Virus record (IMG/VR): IMGVR_UViG_3300006751_003456
Location: 1-37,063 of that record
Source: a virus
Direction: 5' to 3' (one strand)
DNA: 37,063 bases
Below, piece by piece: positions 7,685 to 15,864 of this stretch. The notes below the pieces were generated by a model. That model was not told the origin of the DNA and ran no database searches. It saw only the letters and a program-made list of their open reading frames with translations. How positions within the stretch are numbered: the first letter of the stretch is position 1; every line of letters begins with the position of its first letter. Both the position numbers and the translations under genes were made by a program.

Positions 7685-9283
7685 ATGAAAAGTACAGTAG
7701 TTAGTTTTGATTGGATCGCGTCAAGTGGATCACTAAAATTAACAGAAATAAATACAGATGTAAGTTTGGGTGGATATAGCCGTCCAGAATATGGAGTAGA
7801 TTTTGACGCTCTGGCACAGTATTGCTCAGATCAAAGTTTAACAGAAGTTAAAGTACATCACTCCGATCAAGCATATTATACAATAGATTGGATTTCTAAT
7901 AGTATAACATCTATATCAAATGAAGTCTTTGCAAAACTTTCATCAAGTCTTGCTACGCACGATATTTCTGCTTCAATATACCTAGATGAAAATAATTATG
8001 AGGATGGGTTAGATGAAATAGATAGTGGTACTACATTGGATTTGAGAGTAACTAGTTGTATAAATAGTAAATTAGATTATCATGCAGTTGATAAAGAAAA
8101 TTTCGTAGATTTTGCAAATGGTATTGGTAGTGGAAGTTTACTGTCAGAAGTAGGATCATCTCAAATTACATCTAATAATGCTACAGGAGTTCCAGATTTT
8201 GTTTGGAAAGTACCCACTATGGATAGTGGAACTGGTTTATCATTTTATGAGTCTAGTGATAATAATAGTACTATATCCTCGTCAAAAGAGGGCGTAGCAT
8301 TTGTTGAAAAATATTATCCACCTGATAATGATAAATGGGGATATTTTGCAGGAGATATTAGTTATAAAGTAGTATTGACGGAAGATGGTACCGTGATTCC
8401 AATTAGTAGTCATAGAAGTGAAGGTGAGAGAGTAGTTTCATTTAGTAGAGTATCAGAAGAAGATTACTCTAATAAAGATTTGGTATTACGGCCTAAATTA
8501 ATACTTGCTGGTGTTTGTGGTGAGAGTACAGATATAACATTGGTAGATGGTAGTACAAAAACACCATTACAAATACATTCATCAAGTATTTCTGATAATT
8601 CAGATAGTGTTAAAACTGTACAAATTGATGATTTAAATTTGGATTCGTTTGAATATAATACACCAAGTACTAGACAAGGATCTTATACATTATATACAGG
8701 TAGTTTTAATTTTACAACTGGAAGTAACCACTTTATGTTTATTCCAAAATATAGTGAAAATTGTGTAACTATTGATAGTACTGTTTTTGATGGAGAAACA
8801 TTAATACCAGTTGAGATGCTTTCAGATAGTGGAAGTACTTGGCAAATAAAGAAGGCATCTGATGTAGTTGTAGGTGATAAATATTTAAGTTCAAGTATGG
8901 ATAAGGGAACTGTAGGTAGTGTGGGTGATGCATCAAATCAAGTATTAGTACATCCATCAAGTACAAATCCTAAAAGTGATAATAGTGATATGTATTTTCA
9001 ACGTAGTATGTTTTGTGGTGATATATTGACTTTAGCAGAAAATAAATTTTATACCATAAGTGAACCACACATTGGAGATAAGTTTGCCACTACAAGTGCT
9101 TCAAACGCTGAGAAAAATTCTTATGTTTCTACTTCAAATCAACAATGGGCATTATTGAATCATAATAGTGTAAGTGGAACTACATATAATTGGTCTAATT
9201 ATAGTACCAACGTAGCACAGTATACTGAGAATATATTAACTCAAATGGTAGCATCATTCAGTTCTTCTTTGTGGGAGTATTAA
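7685..9283 (+). CDS. Ser/Thr/Asp-rich phage protein, possibly a virion component
   Basis: The 532-residue protein is rich in Ser, Thr, Asp and Asn, poor in Lys/Arg, and has no membrane segment. Such composition and the many short beta-like stretches are typical of phage fibre or accessory virion proteins. The N-terminus has 'LKLTEINTDVSLG'. A region near residues 360-420 ('NCVTIDSTVFDGETLIPVEML', then 'ASDVVVGDKYL') faintly recalls a Hint (hedgehog/intein) half-domain, but the diagnostic TxxH and C-terminal HN are not evident. It has gaps on both sides and its own strong GGAG site, so it may be expressed separately from the enzymes around it. Function unknown; the virion role is inference. 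Confidence 0.5.
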   Translation: MKSTVVSFDWIASSGSLKLTEINTDVSLGGYSRPEYGVDFDALAQYCSDQSLTEVKVHHSDQAYYTIDWISNSITSISNEVFAKLSSSLATHDISASIYLDENNYEDGLDEIDSGTTLDLRVTSCINSKLDYHAVDKENFVDFANGIGSGSLLSEVGSSQITSNNATGVPDFVWKVPTMDSGTGLSFYESSDNNSTISSSKEGVAFVEKYYPPDNDKWGYFAGDISYKVVLTEDGTVIPISSHRSEGERVVSFSRVSEEDYSNKDLVLRPKLILAGVCGESTDITLVDGSTKTPLQIHSSSISDNSDSVKTVQIDDLNLDSFEYNTPSTRQGSYTLYTGSFNFTTGSNHFMFIPKYSENCVTIDSTVFDGETLIPVEMLSDSGSTWQIKKASDVVVGDKYLSSSMDKGTVGSVGDASNQVLVHPSSTNPKSDNSDMYFQRSMFCGDILTLAENKFYTISEPHIGDKFATTSASNAEKNSYVSTSNQQWALLNHNSVSGTTYNWSNYSTNVAQYTENILTQMVASFSSSLWEY

Positions 9284-9300
9284 ATAAAAAAAGGTTGTAA

Positions 9301-10239
9301 GTGGATTACATTAGAGATAATAAAGATAAACCATTCATATATAAAAAACCATTTGATTATACTGTAGAAATACATTTAACTCATATGTGCAATTTTTTTT
9401 GTAGTGGGTGTAGTCATTATTCCAATTATAAACTTAATGGTTATTTATCTACTGAAAGATTTAAACATTATCTTGAAACTTGGAGTGATAAATTTAATAA
9501 ATTACCGTTGGAATTTCGTTTACTCGGTGGAGAGCCAACTCTACATAGAAATTTAGTTGAGCTTATTGAGTTATCAAGAAAGTATATGCCTGATAATAAT
9601 ATTCTACTTTTTACAAACGGAACTTATTTACATAAACATAAAAATTTAAAAGATGTTTTAATTGATAATAAAATAGTTTTAAAATTAACAGATCATTCAC
9701 AAGAAAAAAAGTATCGTGATAAAATAGATCCAATTAGAGAAATATTATTAAAGTGGTCAGATGAAGGATTAGATTATCGTTCATATGATTATTCAACCGA
9801 TTTTGGTTTTTCATCTGAAGCTACGGATAAAGGTGGTGGTAGGGGAGATAATACAAGTATTTGGAGAAAGCAATATAAAGGAGATGGCGTAACCATGAGA
9901 CCTTTTGAAGATAACGAACCAAAAAAGAGCTATGAAATTTGTTGTTGTAGTTGGGCAAAGGGTGGGATAGCAAATATTCAGTTGTATGAAAATAAATTAT
10001 GGAAATGTCAACATATTGCATATTTAAAAGATGTTTTAACAAAATTTGGATTACAGACACATCCAAAATGGACACCATACCTTAAATATAAACCTTTAAG
10101 TAGTAATGTAACATTTGATGAGATGGTTAGTTGGATGAAAAGAGAAGAAGAAGATGTTTGTAATATGTGTCCTGCTTATGATGACAAACGAGAAACGGTT
10201 TTAGATAAAGATGTATTTGGAGAACGAAGATATGCATAA
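9301..10239 (+). CDS. Radical SAM protein with C-terminal auxiliary cysteines (SPASM-like)
   Basis: The 312-residue protein starts at a GTG preceded by AAAGG. The radical SAM motif C30-x3-C34-x2-C37 (CNFFCSGC) is followed by LLGGEPTLH (74-82). The C-terminal part holds a striking C214-C215-C216 run, then C236, C287 and C290, consistent with extra iron-sulfur clusters. Enzymes of this kind modify peptides or sugars. The next gene begins within its last 8 bases. It heads the run of tailoring-type genes up to about 15.0 kb. It is not obviously a close paralogue of the radical SAM gene at 1.1 kb. Substrate unknown. Confidence 0.85.
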   Translation: MDYIRDNKDKPFIYKKPFDYTVEIHLTHMCNFFCSGCSHYSNYKLNGYLSTERFKHYLETWSDKFNKLPLEFRLLGGEPTLHRNLVELIELSRKYMPDNNILLFTNGTYLHKHKNLKDVLIDNKIVLKLTDHSQEKKYRDKIDPIREILLKWSDEGLDYRSYDYSTDFGFSSEATDKGGGRGDNTSIWRKQYKGDGVTMRPFEDNEPKKSYEICCCSWAKGGIANIQLYENKLWKCQHIAYLKDVLTKFGLQTHPKWTPYLKYKPLSSNVTFDEMVSWMKREEEDVCNMCPAYDDKRETVLDKDVFGERRYA

Positions 10240-11041
10240 TATTTTTTGGTGTGGTGGCATCGATTCCACTTATTTGGTTTGTAAGCATTTGATTATAAAT
10301 AAAGAACCAATTGAGACTTATTATTTAAATTTTGAATGTGATGGTTATTATAAACCTTTTCCACTAGGCAGAGATAGTAAAGAGGTAGAAGTTAAAGTTA
10401 TGGAAAAGTTAAGGGAAATGATAATTAAACAATTTCCTTATACTGAAAAGTTATTTCCACCAACAATAATGATAGATGAATTTCCAATAAATAAAGAAAT
10501 ATATAAGAAACTTAAATTTTTACATGAAGAACATCAATATAGATATAGGATAATATCACAAGAGTTATATATGATACAATATTCATTGGATGAGAATAAA
10601 ATATTTGAATATTCTCTTGAAGATGGAATGTCCCTTGGAGTGGACGTAGGATATTTACCGACTGCAAAATTATTAAAAGAAAATTTCACAGAAGATTTTA
10701 CAATATCAACAGAAAAAATTCCTGAGTTGGAAATTTTAAAAAATTTACATCTTCCACTGTTTGAAACTTGGAGAAAGGATATGGTTGAAGAATCAAGAAA
10801 ATATGATTTTACAAATATACTAGAGAATACTTGGTCTTGTAGGTGGCCAAAATCTAATGGAGATATTTGTGGAAAATTAGAGAAAAATGGGGATGGTTTT
10901 GATTGTACACATTTTATGTATGTTGAATTTGATAAACAACCTCAGTCAGAGATTGAAGAAGGATTTGTACGTTATTATAAAGATAATGAGTACGAAATTA
11001 TTAAAAGAAAAATAAATTATCACGATATATTAAATGATTAA
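10232..11041 (+). CDS. PP-loop ATPase-like protein, QueC-like with C-terminal cysteines
   Basis: I prefer the ATG at 10232 (269 residues) over the in-frame ATG at 10211, because the homologous-looking region begins there and the overlap with the upstream gene drops to 8 bases. Residues 7-13 form a PP-loop CGGIDST, with Cys7 in place of the first Ser of SGGxDS. C203, C213 and C225 near the C-terminus resemble the zinc site of QueC-type enzymes, which turn a carboxylate into a nitrile via an adenylate. The gene is longer than the PP-loop gene at 3.1 kb. ATP-dependent amidation, nitrile or thio chemistry is plausible. A queuosine role seems unlikely without QueD/E/F neighbours. Confidence 0.7.
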   Translation: MHNIFWCGGIDSTYLVCKHLIINKEPIETYYLNFECDGYYKPFPLGRDSKEVEVKVMEKLREMIIKQFPYTEKLFPPTIMIDEFPINKEIYKKLKFLHEEHQYRYRIISQELYMIQYSLDENKIFEYSLEDGMSLGVDVGYLPTAKLLKENFTEDFTISTEKIPELEILKNLHLPLFETWRKDMVEESRKYDFTNILENTWSCRWPKSNGDICGKLEKNGDGFDCTHFMYVEFDKQPQSEIEEGFVRYYKDNEYEIIKRKINYHDILND

Positions 11042-12203
11042 AGATTATATAGTAAGTTTATTGATGGGATTTTCAGCAGGAGTTCCATTATTGATGACAC
11101 TTTCTATTCTACAGGCCTGGATGAAAGACTTTGGAATAGATTTGTCTATGATTGGTATATTTGGATTGGTGGGATTACCATATTCATTGAAGTTTACTTG
11201 GGCTCCATTTTTGGATAGATTCTCATTACCATTTTTAGGTAGAAGAAGGGGTTGGTTATTATTAAGTCAAATTTTTATAATTTTAACTATGGTTGGAATA
11301 TATTCGATTGATATTTCCACTCAATTAATTCCTTTGGGAATGCTGTGTTTAATGTTATCATTCTTTTCTGCAACACAGGATATATTAGTAGATGCATATA
11401 GAAGAGAAAATGTGTCAGAACAACATTTACCTATGTCATCATCTTTATATGTTATTGGATATAGAGTTGGTATGGCAATAGTGGGTTCGTTGGGATTTAT
11501 TTTATCTGATTATATGACATTTAATTTTGTATTTTTATGTTTATCGAGTTTAATGGGTGTTGGTATTATTACTACATTATTTTGTGATGAAGGTGATTAT
11601 GTGGTTAAAGAAAGAGAATCAATAATAGAACCATTGTTAGATTATTTTCGTAAAAATAAAGCCATAGTTATATTATTATTTCTTTTTATGTATAAAATTG
11701 GTGATATGTTAGCATTTTTTATGGGAACACCATATTATATGGATTTGGGATATACAAAATCTCAGATTGGATATATTAAATTTATTTCTACTTGGATGAT
11801 TTTATTTGGAAGTTTTGTTGGTGGGGTTTTAATGGTCAAGTATAATAATATAATGAAAGGATTATTTTATTTTGGTTTGTTACAAATGATATCCACATTT
11901 GGATATGTTATATTGGGTTGGGTAGAGCCGAGTCTTGTTTCACTTGGTATAATGTGGTCATTTGAAACCTTTTGTGCAGGATTAGGTATGTCAGTATTTA
12001 TATCATATATTGCGTTACTTACTAATGTAAAGTTTACAGGAACACAATATGCCTTGTTGTCAAGTTTTGTTGCGATACCAAGAACTTTGTTTACTTCACA
12101 AACAGGATTTTTAGTAGAGTCAATAGGTTGGGAATATTATTTTATATTTTGTACTTTACTTGCTATACCTGGATTAATATTACTGAAGTATTTAGATGAG
12201 TAA
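11034..12203 (+). CDS. AmpG-family MFS permease
   Basis: The 389-residue protein is strongly hydrophobic with about 12 predicted transmembrane helices. It shows the AmpG-type signatures 'GLVGLPYSLKFTWAPFLDR' (44-62), GRRRGW (69-74) and ATQDILVDAYRRE (113-125), then 'LYVIGYRVGM'. AmpG proteins carry anhydromuropeptides (GlcNAc-anhMurNAc peptides) into the cytoplasm during peptidoglycan recycling; some homologues move other substrates. The length matches the 12-helix core without the C-terminal extension of E. coli AmpG. It overlaps the PP-loop gene by 8 bases and the first 2OG oxygenase gene by 8. An integral inner-membrane transporter is unusual in a phage. Family is confident; substrate and direction are not known. 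Confidence 0.9.
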   Translation: MIKDYIVSLLMGFSAGVPLLMTLSILQAWMKDFGIDLSMIGIFGLVGLPYSLKFTWAPFLDRFSLPFLGRRRGWLLLSQIFIILTMVGIYSIDISTQLIPLGMLCLMLSFFSATQDILVDAYRRENVSEQHLPMSSSLYVIGYRVGMAIVGSLGFILSDYMTFNFVFLCLSSLMGVGIITTLFCDEGDYVVKERESIIEPLLDYFRKNKAIVILLFLFMYKIGDMLAFFMGTPYYMDLGYTKSQIGYIKFISTWMILFGSFVGGVLMVKYNNIMKGLFYFGLLQMISTFGYVILGWVEPSLVSLGIMWSFETFCAGLGMSVFISYIALLTNVKFTGTQYALLSSFVAIPRTLFTSQTGFLVESIGWEYYFIFCTLLAIPGLILLKYLDE

Positions 12204-12753
12204 CTACATAGTAAAAACAATCTTTACCAAAAAAGAATGTGATAAAATTCTTGAAATGGATAGAAGTTTTGTTAACAGATTTTATCATACTAATACATCA
12301 TTTAAAAAAACATGGTTAAATGGAACACTTAGACCAGCAGAAGATAATATTTTAGATGAGGTAGTAAACGCTGAAGATTGGGTGTATGATAGACTAATGG
12401 AAAATAAGGACATAGGAAATTTTGCAACTTGTGAAGGATTATGGCCGTTAATTTTTAAAGAGTATCAAGTAGGTGATGAGATTGGAATGCATTTTGATAA
12501 TGCTTTTGGTATAAGGAGAGTGACAGTTTCTATATGTTTAAATGAGGATTATGAGGGTGGGTTTTTACAATTTCCAAGTTGGAAATTTGATATGGATACT
12601 GGAAAAGATAATTTTAAAATAGTAGATGTAAAATTAAAAGTAGGACAAATGGTACAATTTCCGTTAATGTTATTACATAGGATTGCACCAATTACAAAGG
12701 GTGTTAGAAAGCAATTGGTAACTTGGTATTCGGGAGAAGTTTTAAATTGGTAG
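12196..12753 (+). CDS. 2-oxoglutarate/Fe(II)-dependent dioxygenase
   Basis: The 185-residue protein has the double-stranded beta-helix pattern of prolyl-4-hydroxylase-like enzymes. H99-x-D101 (MHFDN) and H161 (LLHRIAP) are the iron ligands, and R171 ('KGVRKQLVTWYSG') should hold 2-oxoglutarate. Such proteins are common in marine T4-like phages and hydroxylate peptides or small molecules. The ATG overlaps the AmpG-like stop. The following gene is a second oxygenase of similar size and layout, six bases away, so the two may have arisen by duplication with strong divergence. The substrate is unknown. Confidence 0.85.
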   Translation: MSNYIVKTIFTKKECDKILEMDRSFVNRFYHTNTSFKKTWLNGTLRPAEDNILDEVVNAEDWVYDRLMENKDIGNFATCEGLWPLIFKEYQVGDEIGMHFDNAFGIRRVTVSICLNEDYEGGFLQFPSWKFDMDTGKDNFKIVDVKLKVGQMVQFPLMLLHRIAPITKGVRKQLVTWYSGEVLNW

Positions 12754-12759
12754 ATTTAA

Positions 12760-13335
12760 ATGATTGAAATAAGTGAATCAGTAATAGTTACAAAAGTTTT
12801 TAGTGAATCAGAATGTCTTAAAGTGTTTGATTCTAAAGGCGAATTTGTTACAAGCCCACAAGATCAACAAGATGATGGAAAATATATAATTGTTCCAGAT
12901 GAAAGTGATTATACTTTTGGTCATACTAATTTTCCATATTGGCATGTAGAATTTTCAGATGAAAACGAATGGTTTGTTAAAAAATTGAGAGAACACGTTA
13001 CAGAGATAAATGATAAATTTTTTAAATTTAAAAATAATGGTTTGTGGAATATGGGAATAAAGGAATATTCCGATCATCCAGACCATAATAATAGTTGTTC
13101 ATGGCATTTTGATGATATGAGTAGAGGTAAAAGGTTAGGATGTTCAACTACATTACATAATGCTATTGAAGGTGGGGAATTTGAAATTTTTAATGGTGAA
13201 AAAGTATCTATAGATATAAAAGTGGGTGAAGTTGTAGTATTTCCTACTTGGCTTTTCCATAGAGTTAGCCCAGTACTTAAAGGAAAACGACTTTCACTGA
13301 TCACTTGGATGAAGGGAGATCCCATTGATTTTTAG
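12760..13335 (+). CDS. 2-oxoglutarate/Fe(II)-dependent dioxygenase (second of a pair)
   Basis: The 191-residue protein carries H116-x-D118 (WHFDD), H167 ('WLFHRVSP') and R177 ('KGKRLSLITWM'), the complete facial triad and the 2-oxoglutarate arginine. The strand order 'GGEFEIF...KVGEVVVFPTWLFHRV' matches the neighbour's 'GGFLQF...KVGQMVQFPLMLLHRI', supporting common descent. The remaining sequence differs, suggesting a different substrate. It lies between the first oxygenase and the ATP-grasp gene with gaps under ten bases. Peptide or amino-acid hydroxylation is the family expectation; the context with ATP-grasp and radical SAM genes is compatible with tailoring. Confidence 0.8.
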   Translation: MIEISESVIVTKVFSESECLKVFDSKGEFVTSPQDQQDDGKYIIVPDESDYTFGHTNFPYWHVEFSDENEWFVKKLREHVTEINDKFFKFKNNGLWNMGIKEYSDHPDHNNSCSWHFDDMSRGKRLGCSTTLHNAIEGGEFEIFNGEKVSIDIKVGEVVVFPTWLFHRVSPVLKGKRLSLITWMKGDPIDF

Positions 13336-13344
13336 GGTAGCGAT

Positions 13345-14322
13345 ATGATAAGTATAATATTTCATGATGTATTTAGTAGATTTCCAGAAGGAGTTGCTCA
13401 TGAAGATGAGGGAAAAGTTTTGTCCTACGAAGATTTTGGAAGAACAGCAAAATATTTGAAACAAAATAATATAGATTCATTTTCAGAAAATTTACCAGAT
13501 GATTTAAAAGATAGAGGGGTGTATTGTTCTTCTAAATATGATAAAGTTATAGTAGTATCTCGTTCAATTGTGGTAGAGCAAATGTTATATAGTTTAGTTC
13601 AAAGTAATGTTTATTATTATGGAGGACTTGCTATAACTAAAAATGTTGTTTTAGATTTTTTAAAAAGAAAGGGATTTAATGTACCAGATTTCGTTGTTAG
13701 TCCATCTACAAGAGAAGAGTTATTTGATAAGTTAGGTGATGATATTGTTGCAAAACCTATTGAGTATCTTACCCAGAAGGGTAAACTTGTACATAGAATA
13801 TCTCAAAGTACAAAAAATATAGATTTAAATAGGTGGTTATTTCAAAAGTATGTAGGTAAAAAGATACAACCTTCATGGACACCTAGAGTTAACAGTTTAT
13901 TTGGAAAAAATATTTCATATCATTCTAGTAAGTATTCTATAGCTGAGAATGAATCTTATGATAAAATTTCTAAACTTGAATATTATGCCAAAGCATGGTT
14001 AGAGGGTGCTAAATTTTTAACTACAAAGGTTGATGATGAAATATTAGATATATCGAAAAAAGTGTCAAAAGAACTTACTACACATTTTAGATGTGGAATT
14101 ATTGGTATAGATTTTGTAACTGATGATTTTAATATTCCCTGGATAGTAGAATGTAATTCTTCTAATGTTAGTTTACGGTCAGGAAAAAGTGTAGGATATC
14201 CAAAACGACTCCAAGCAGTAGTTGATAAATTGGACTTAGACTATAAACCAGTTGATTCAATTTTAAATACACCTAAATTAATATCAGAAGCTTGTGTAAA
14301 TTTTATTGAGAATTTGATATGA
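13345..14322 (+). CDS. ATP-grasp family ligase
   Basis: The 325-residue protein ends its core with 'GIIGIDFVTDDFNIPWIVECNSSN', where Glu269 and Asn271 are the Mg-ATP-binding pair of ATP-grasp enzymes (the EvN motif of RimK-like ligases). Lys137 in the VAKP segment is a candidate ATP-phosphate ligand. Residues about 100-130 give the usual 'FLKRKGFNVPDF' entry to the domain. These enzymes join a carboxylate to an amine or thiol through an acyl phosphate, as in RimK and peptide-natural-product ligases. It overlaps the Asp-hydroxylase-like gene by 4 bases (ATGA). Substrates are unknown; a peptide-bond-forming role is suggested by family and neighbours only. Confidence 0.75.
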   Translation: MISIIFHDVFSRFPEGVAHEDEGKVLSYEDFGRTAKYLKQNNIDSFSENLPDDLKDRGVYCSSKYDKVIVVSRSIVVEQMLYSLVQSNVYYYGGLAITKNVVLDFLKRKGFNVPDFVVSPSTREELFDKLGDDIVAKPIEYLTQKGKLVHRISQSTKNIDLNRWLFQKYVGKKIQPSWTPRVNSLFGKNISYHSSKYSIAENESYDKISKLEYYAKAWLEGAKFLTTKVDDEILDISKKVSKELTTHFRCGIIGIDFVTDDFNIPWIVECNSSNVSLRSGKSVGYPKRLQAVVDKLDLDYKPVDSILNTPKLISEACVNFIENLI

Positions 14323-14987
14323 AAAAATTAAATAAAATATATGATTTAGAAAAACTACAAATAGATAGAAAGTTTGTAGAAGAAAGATTTAAGTATGAGG
14401 ATGGTGCTTTTGGACATTGTATATCATTACCGAGTATTTATGAGATAGCAGAATCACATAAAGAGCATCATAATAATGTACCATTGAGGGGAGTGTTAGA
14501 TTATACACCATATTTCAAAGAAATTTTTGATAGTTTTGAAACAGAGATAACTGGATTTAGATTGTTGAGAAGAAAAGCACATTCATCTTATGGATTACAT
14601 GAAGATACTGATATTGGTGAGGATGTAAAAAGAGTTCAAATACCCATTATTACAAATGATGATTGTTGGTTGGCGGCAACGGATTTAGATTATATACCAG
14701 AAGATATTAGATTACTCTATGAAAAAGATGGAATAAAGAATGGTATCAACTGGACGGATGAAGTTCCTTATGATAAAGATGGTACTGCATTCAAGAACTT
14801 TAAAGAAAGATTTAAAGGACTCTATACATTGGTGCAATTCAAACCTGGAGTAATGTATCACGTTACATTTGCGAAGAAAATACATGGTTTATTTAATGAA
14901 GGTGATACAGATAGAATTACATTATTAATTGATGTAAAGGTAAATGATTGGTTGCTAGAATTTATTGAAGGGTTTGAATATTTTTAA
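14319..14987 (+). CDS. Aspartyl/asparaginyl beta-hydroxylase-like 2OG oxygenase
   Basis: The 222-residue protein contains 'RLLRRKAHSSYGLHEDTD' with His94 and Asp96 as candidate iron ligands, a distal His189 in KKIHGLFN and Arg199 (GDTDRITLLID) for 2-oxoglutarate. The HG-N-x-R-x-L pattern is that of the Asp/Asn beta-hydroxylase superfamily, which also contains amino-acid hydroxylases of peptide antibiotics. It closes the tailoring-like block; a 26-base gap with TATTTAT follows before the replication genes. It is the third 2OG oxygenase in 2.8 kb and belongs to a different subfamily from the other two. Confidence 0.8.
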   Translation: MKKLNKIYDLEKLQIDRKFVEERFKYEDGAFGHCISLPSIYEIAESHKEHHNNVPLRGVLDYTPYFKEIFDSFETEITGFRLLRRKAHSSYGLHEDTDIGEDVKRVQIPIITNDDCWLAATDLDYIPEDIRLLYEKDGIKNGINWTDEVPYDKDGTAFKNFKERFKGLYTLVQFKPGVMYHVTFAKKIHGLFNEGDTDRITLLIDVKVNDWLLEFIEGFEYF

Positions 14988-15013
14988 ACTATTTATTTAA
15001 AAGGTTACATTAC
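14988..15013 (+). promoter_or_regulatory. Short gap before the clamp-loader gene
   Basis: These 26 bases hold TATTTAT (14990-14996) and an AAAGG ribosome-binding-type sequence (about 15000-15003) before the ATG at 15014. The gap separates accessory from core genes and could hold a middle or late promoter, but no consensus is convincing. Confidence 0.2.
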
Positions 15014-15439
15014 ATGAAAACAAAATCATTATTTGATCATATAAATCATATTACACAAAAACAAACAAAAGGTTATTGGGATTCACTAAACGAAACAGAG
15101 AAAAAGCAGTGGTCTAATTATATGATACATAGGTTTTTATCTATGAAGATGGAATGGGCAGATTTTGTAAATGAGATTCAAAAATTAAATCTTAAACCTA
15201 AACAACTTTATTTAGTATATTCTAACGTATTACCAAAAGGTAAACAATATTTAAAATATATTAAGAAGAAGAAGGGTACTATTTATAATACACAAGTCAT
15301 TCAGAAAATTTCGGAATACTTTCAAATCAGTCAAACAGAATCAGAAGATTATTTAAATTTGTTATCAAAAGATAAAATTAGAGAATTGATTTCTCTATAT
15401 GGTTACACAAGTAAAGAATTAAAACAAATGGGATTATAA
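15014..15439 (+). CDS. 62: Clamp loader small subunit, gp62-like
   Basis: The 141-residue protein matches my memory of gp62 from marine T4-like phages: an N-terminal 'SLFDHINHITQKQTKGYWDSL' region, 'WSNYMIHRFLSMKMEWADFVNEIQKL', then PKQLYLVYSNVLPKGKQYLKYIKKKK and a C-terminal 'YGYTSKELKQMGL'. With gp44, gp62 forms the ATP-driven loader that places the gp45 sliding clamp on DNA for the phage polymerase. The gene is the best marker here for a T4-like replication system. gp44 and gp45 are not in the window, so the usual 45-44-62 order is not preserved immediately upstream. It is basic and helical, as expected. Confidence 0.8.
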   Translation: MKTKSLFDHINHITQKQTKGYWDSLNETEKKQWSNYMIHRFLSMKMEWADFVNEIQKLNLKPKQLYLVYSNVLPKGKQYLKYIKKKKGTIYNTQVIQKISEYFQISQTESEDYLNLLSKDKIRELISLYGYTSKELKQMGL

Positions 15440-15440
15440 A

Positions 15441-15863
15441 ATGAAAAAAGCAAAAGTTATAAGAGAAGCTAGTACAAGAAAAGGCTTAGAAGTGCCAGCA
15501 TCATATGGTACTGGAATCACGGATAAAGGTATAGTTACTATGATGGAAGAAGAATGGCCTCAGATGACTGCGGAGTTTCGTAGATTACAGAGGGCACAAT
15601 ACGAATTGTTCTTATTTAAGCAGCATGATTATGGACCAGGAAATATTTCGGTAGGTTCACAATTACAAACACCCGAAGAAGTAAAGTTATCATTAACAGG
15701 TTTATGGTTTAGAATGAATGATAAGATACAACGATTAAAAACTTTGTTGATGGGTGATAGAGAAGCCGCAGTAAATGGTGAACCTATGGAAGATGCATTT
15801 CTTGATGTATCCAATTATGGTATTATGGCAACAATCGTAAAAAATGGAAAATGGGGTAAGTAA
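15441..15863 (+). CDS. Nucleotide-modification-associated (DUF1599-like) phage protein
   Basis: The 140-residue protein has the pattern 'YELFLFKQHDYGPGNIS', 'LTGLWFRMNDKIQRLKTLL' and 'EPMEDAFLDVSNYGIMA', which I recognise from DUF1599 / nucleotide-modification-associated proteins of T4-like phages. The conserved Asp and Glu-x-x-x-Asp residues recall all-alpha NTP-pyrophosphatase or dUTPase-like metal sites. It may act in modified-nucleotide metabolism, but no activity has been assigned with certainty. It begins right after gp62 and overlaps the nuclease ORF if that uses its upstream ATG. Family recognition is good, role is inferred. Confidence 0.7.
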   Translation: MKKAKVIREASTRKGLEVPASYGTGITDKGIVTMMEEEWPQMTAEFRRLQRAQYELFLFKQHDYGPGNISVGSQLQTPEEVKLSLTGLWFRMNDKIQRLKTLLMGDREAAVNGEPMEDAFLDVSNYGIMATIVKNGKWGK

Positions 15864-15864
15864 T

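Noticed and set aside
8760-9000. Intein or Hint domain in the 532-residue protein
   Set aside because: Only a weak Cys-start and 'VVVGDKYL' resemblance is seen; the TxxH block and the C-terminal His-Asn are not evident.
10232-11041. Canonical queC in a 7-deazaguanine DNA-modification pathway
   Set aside because: The PP-loop is altered and no folE, queD or queE-type gene with the expected features is adjacent; the radical SAM neighbour lacks a clear QueE signature.
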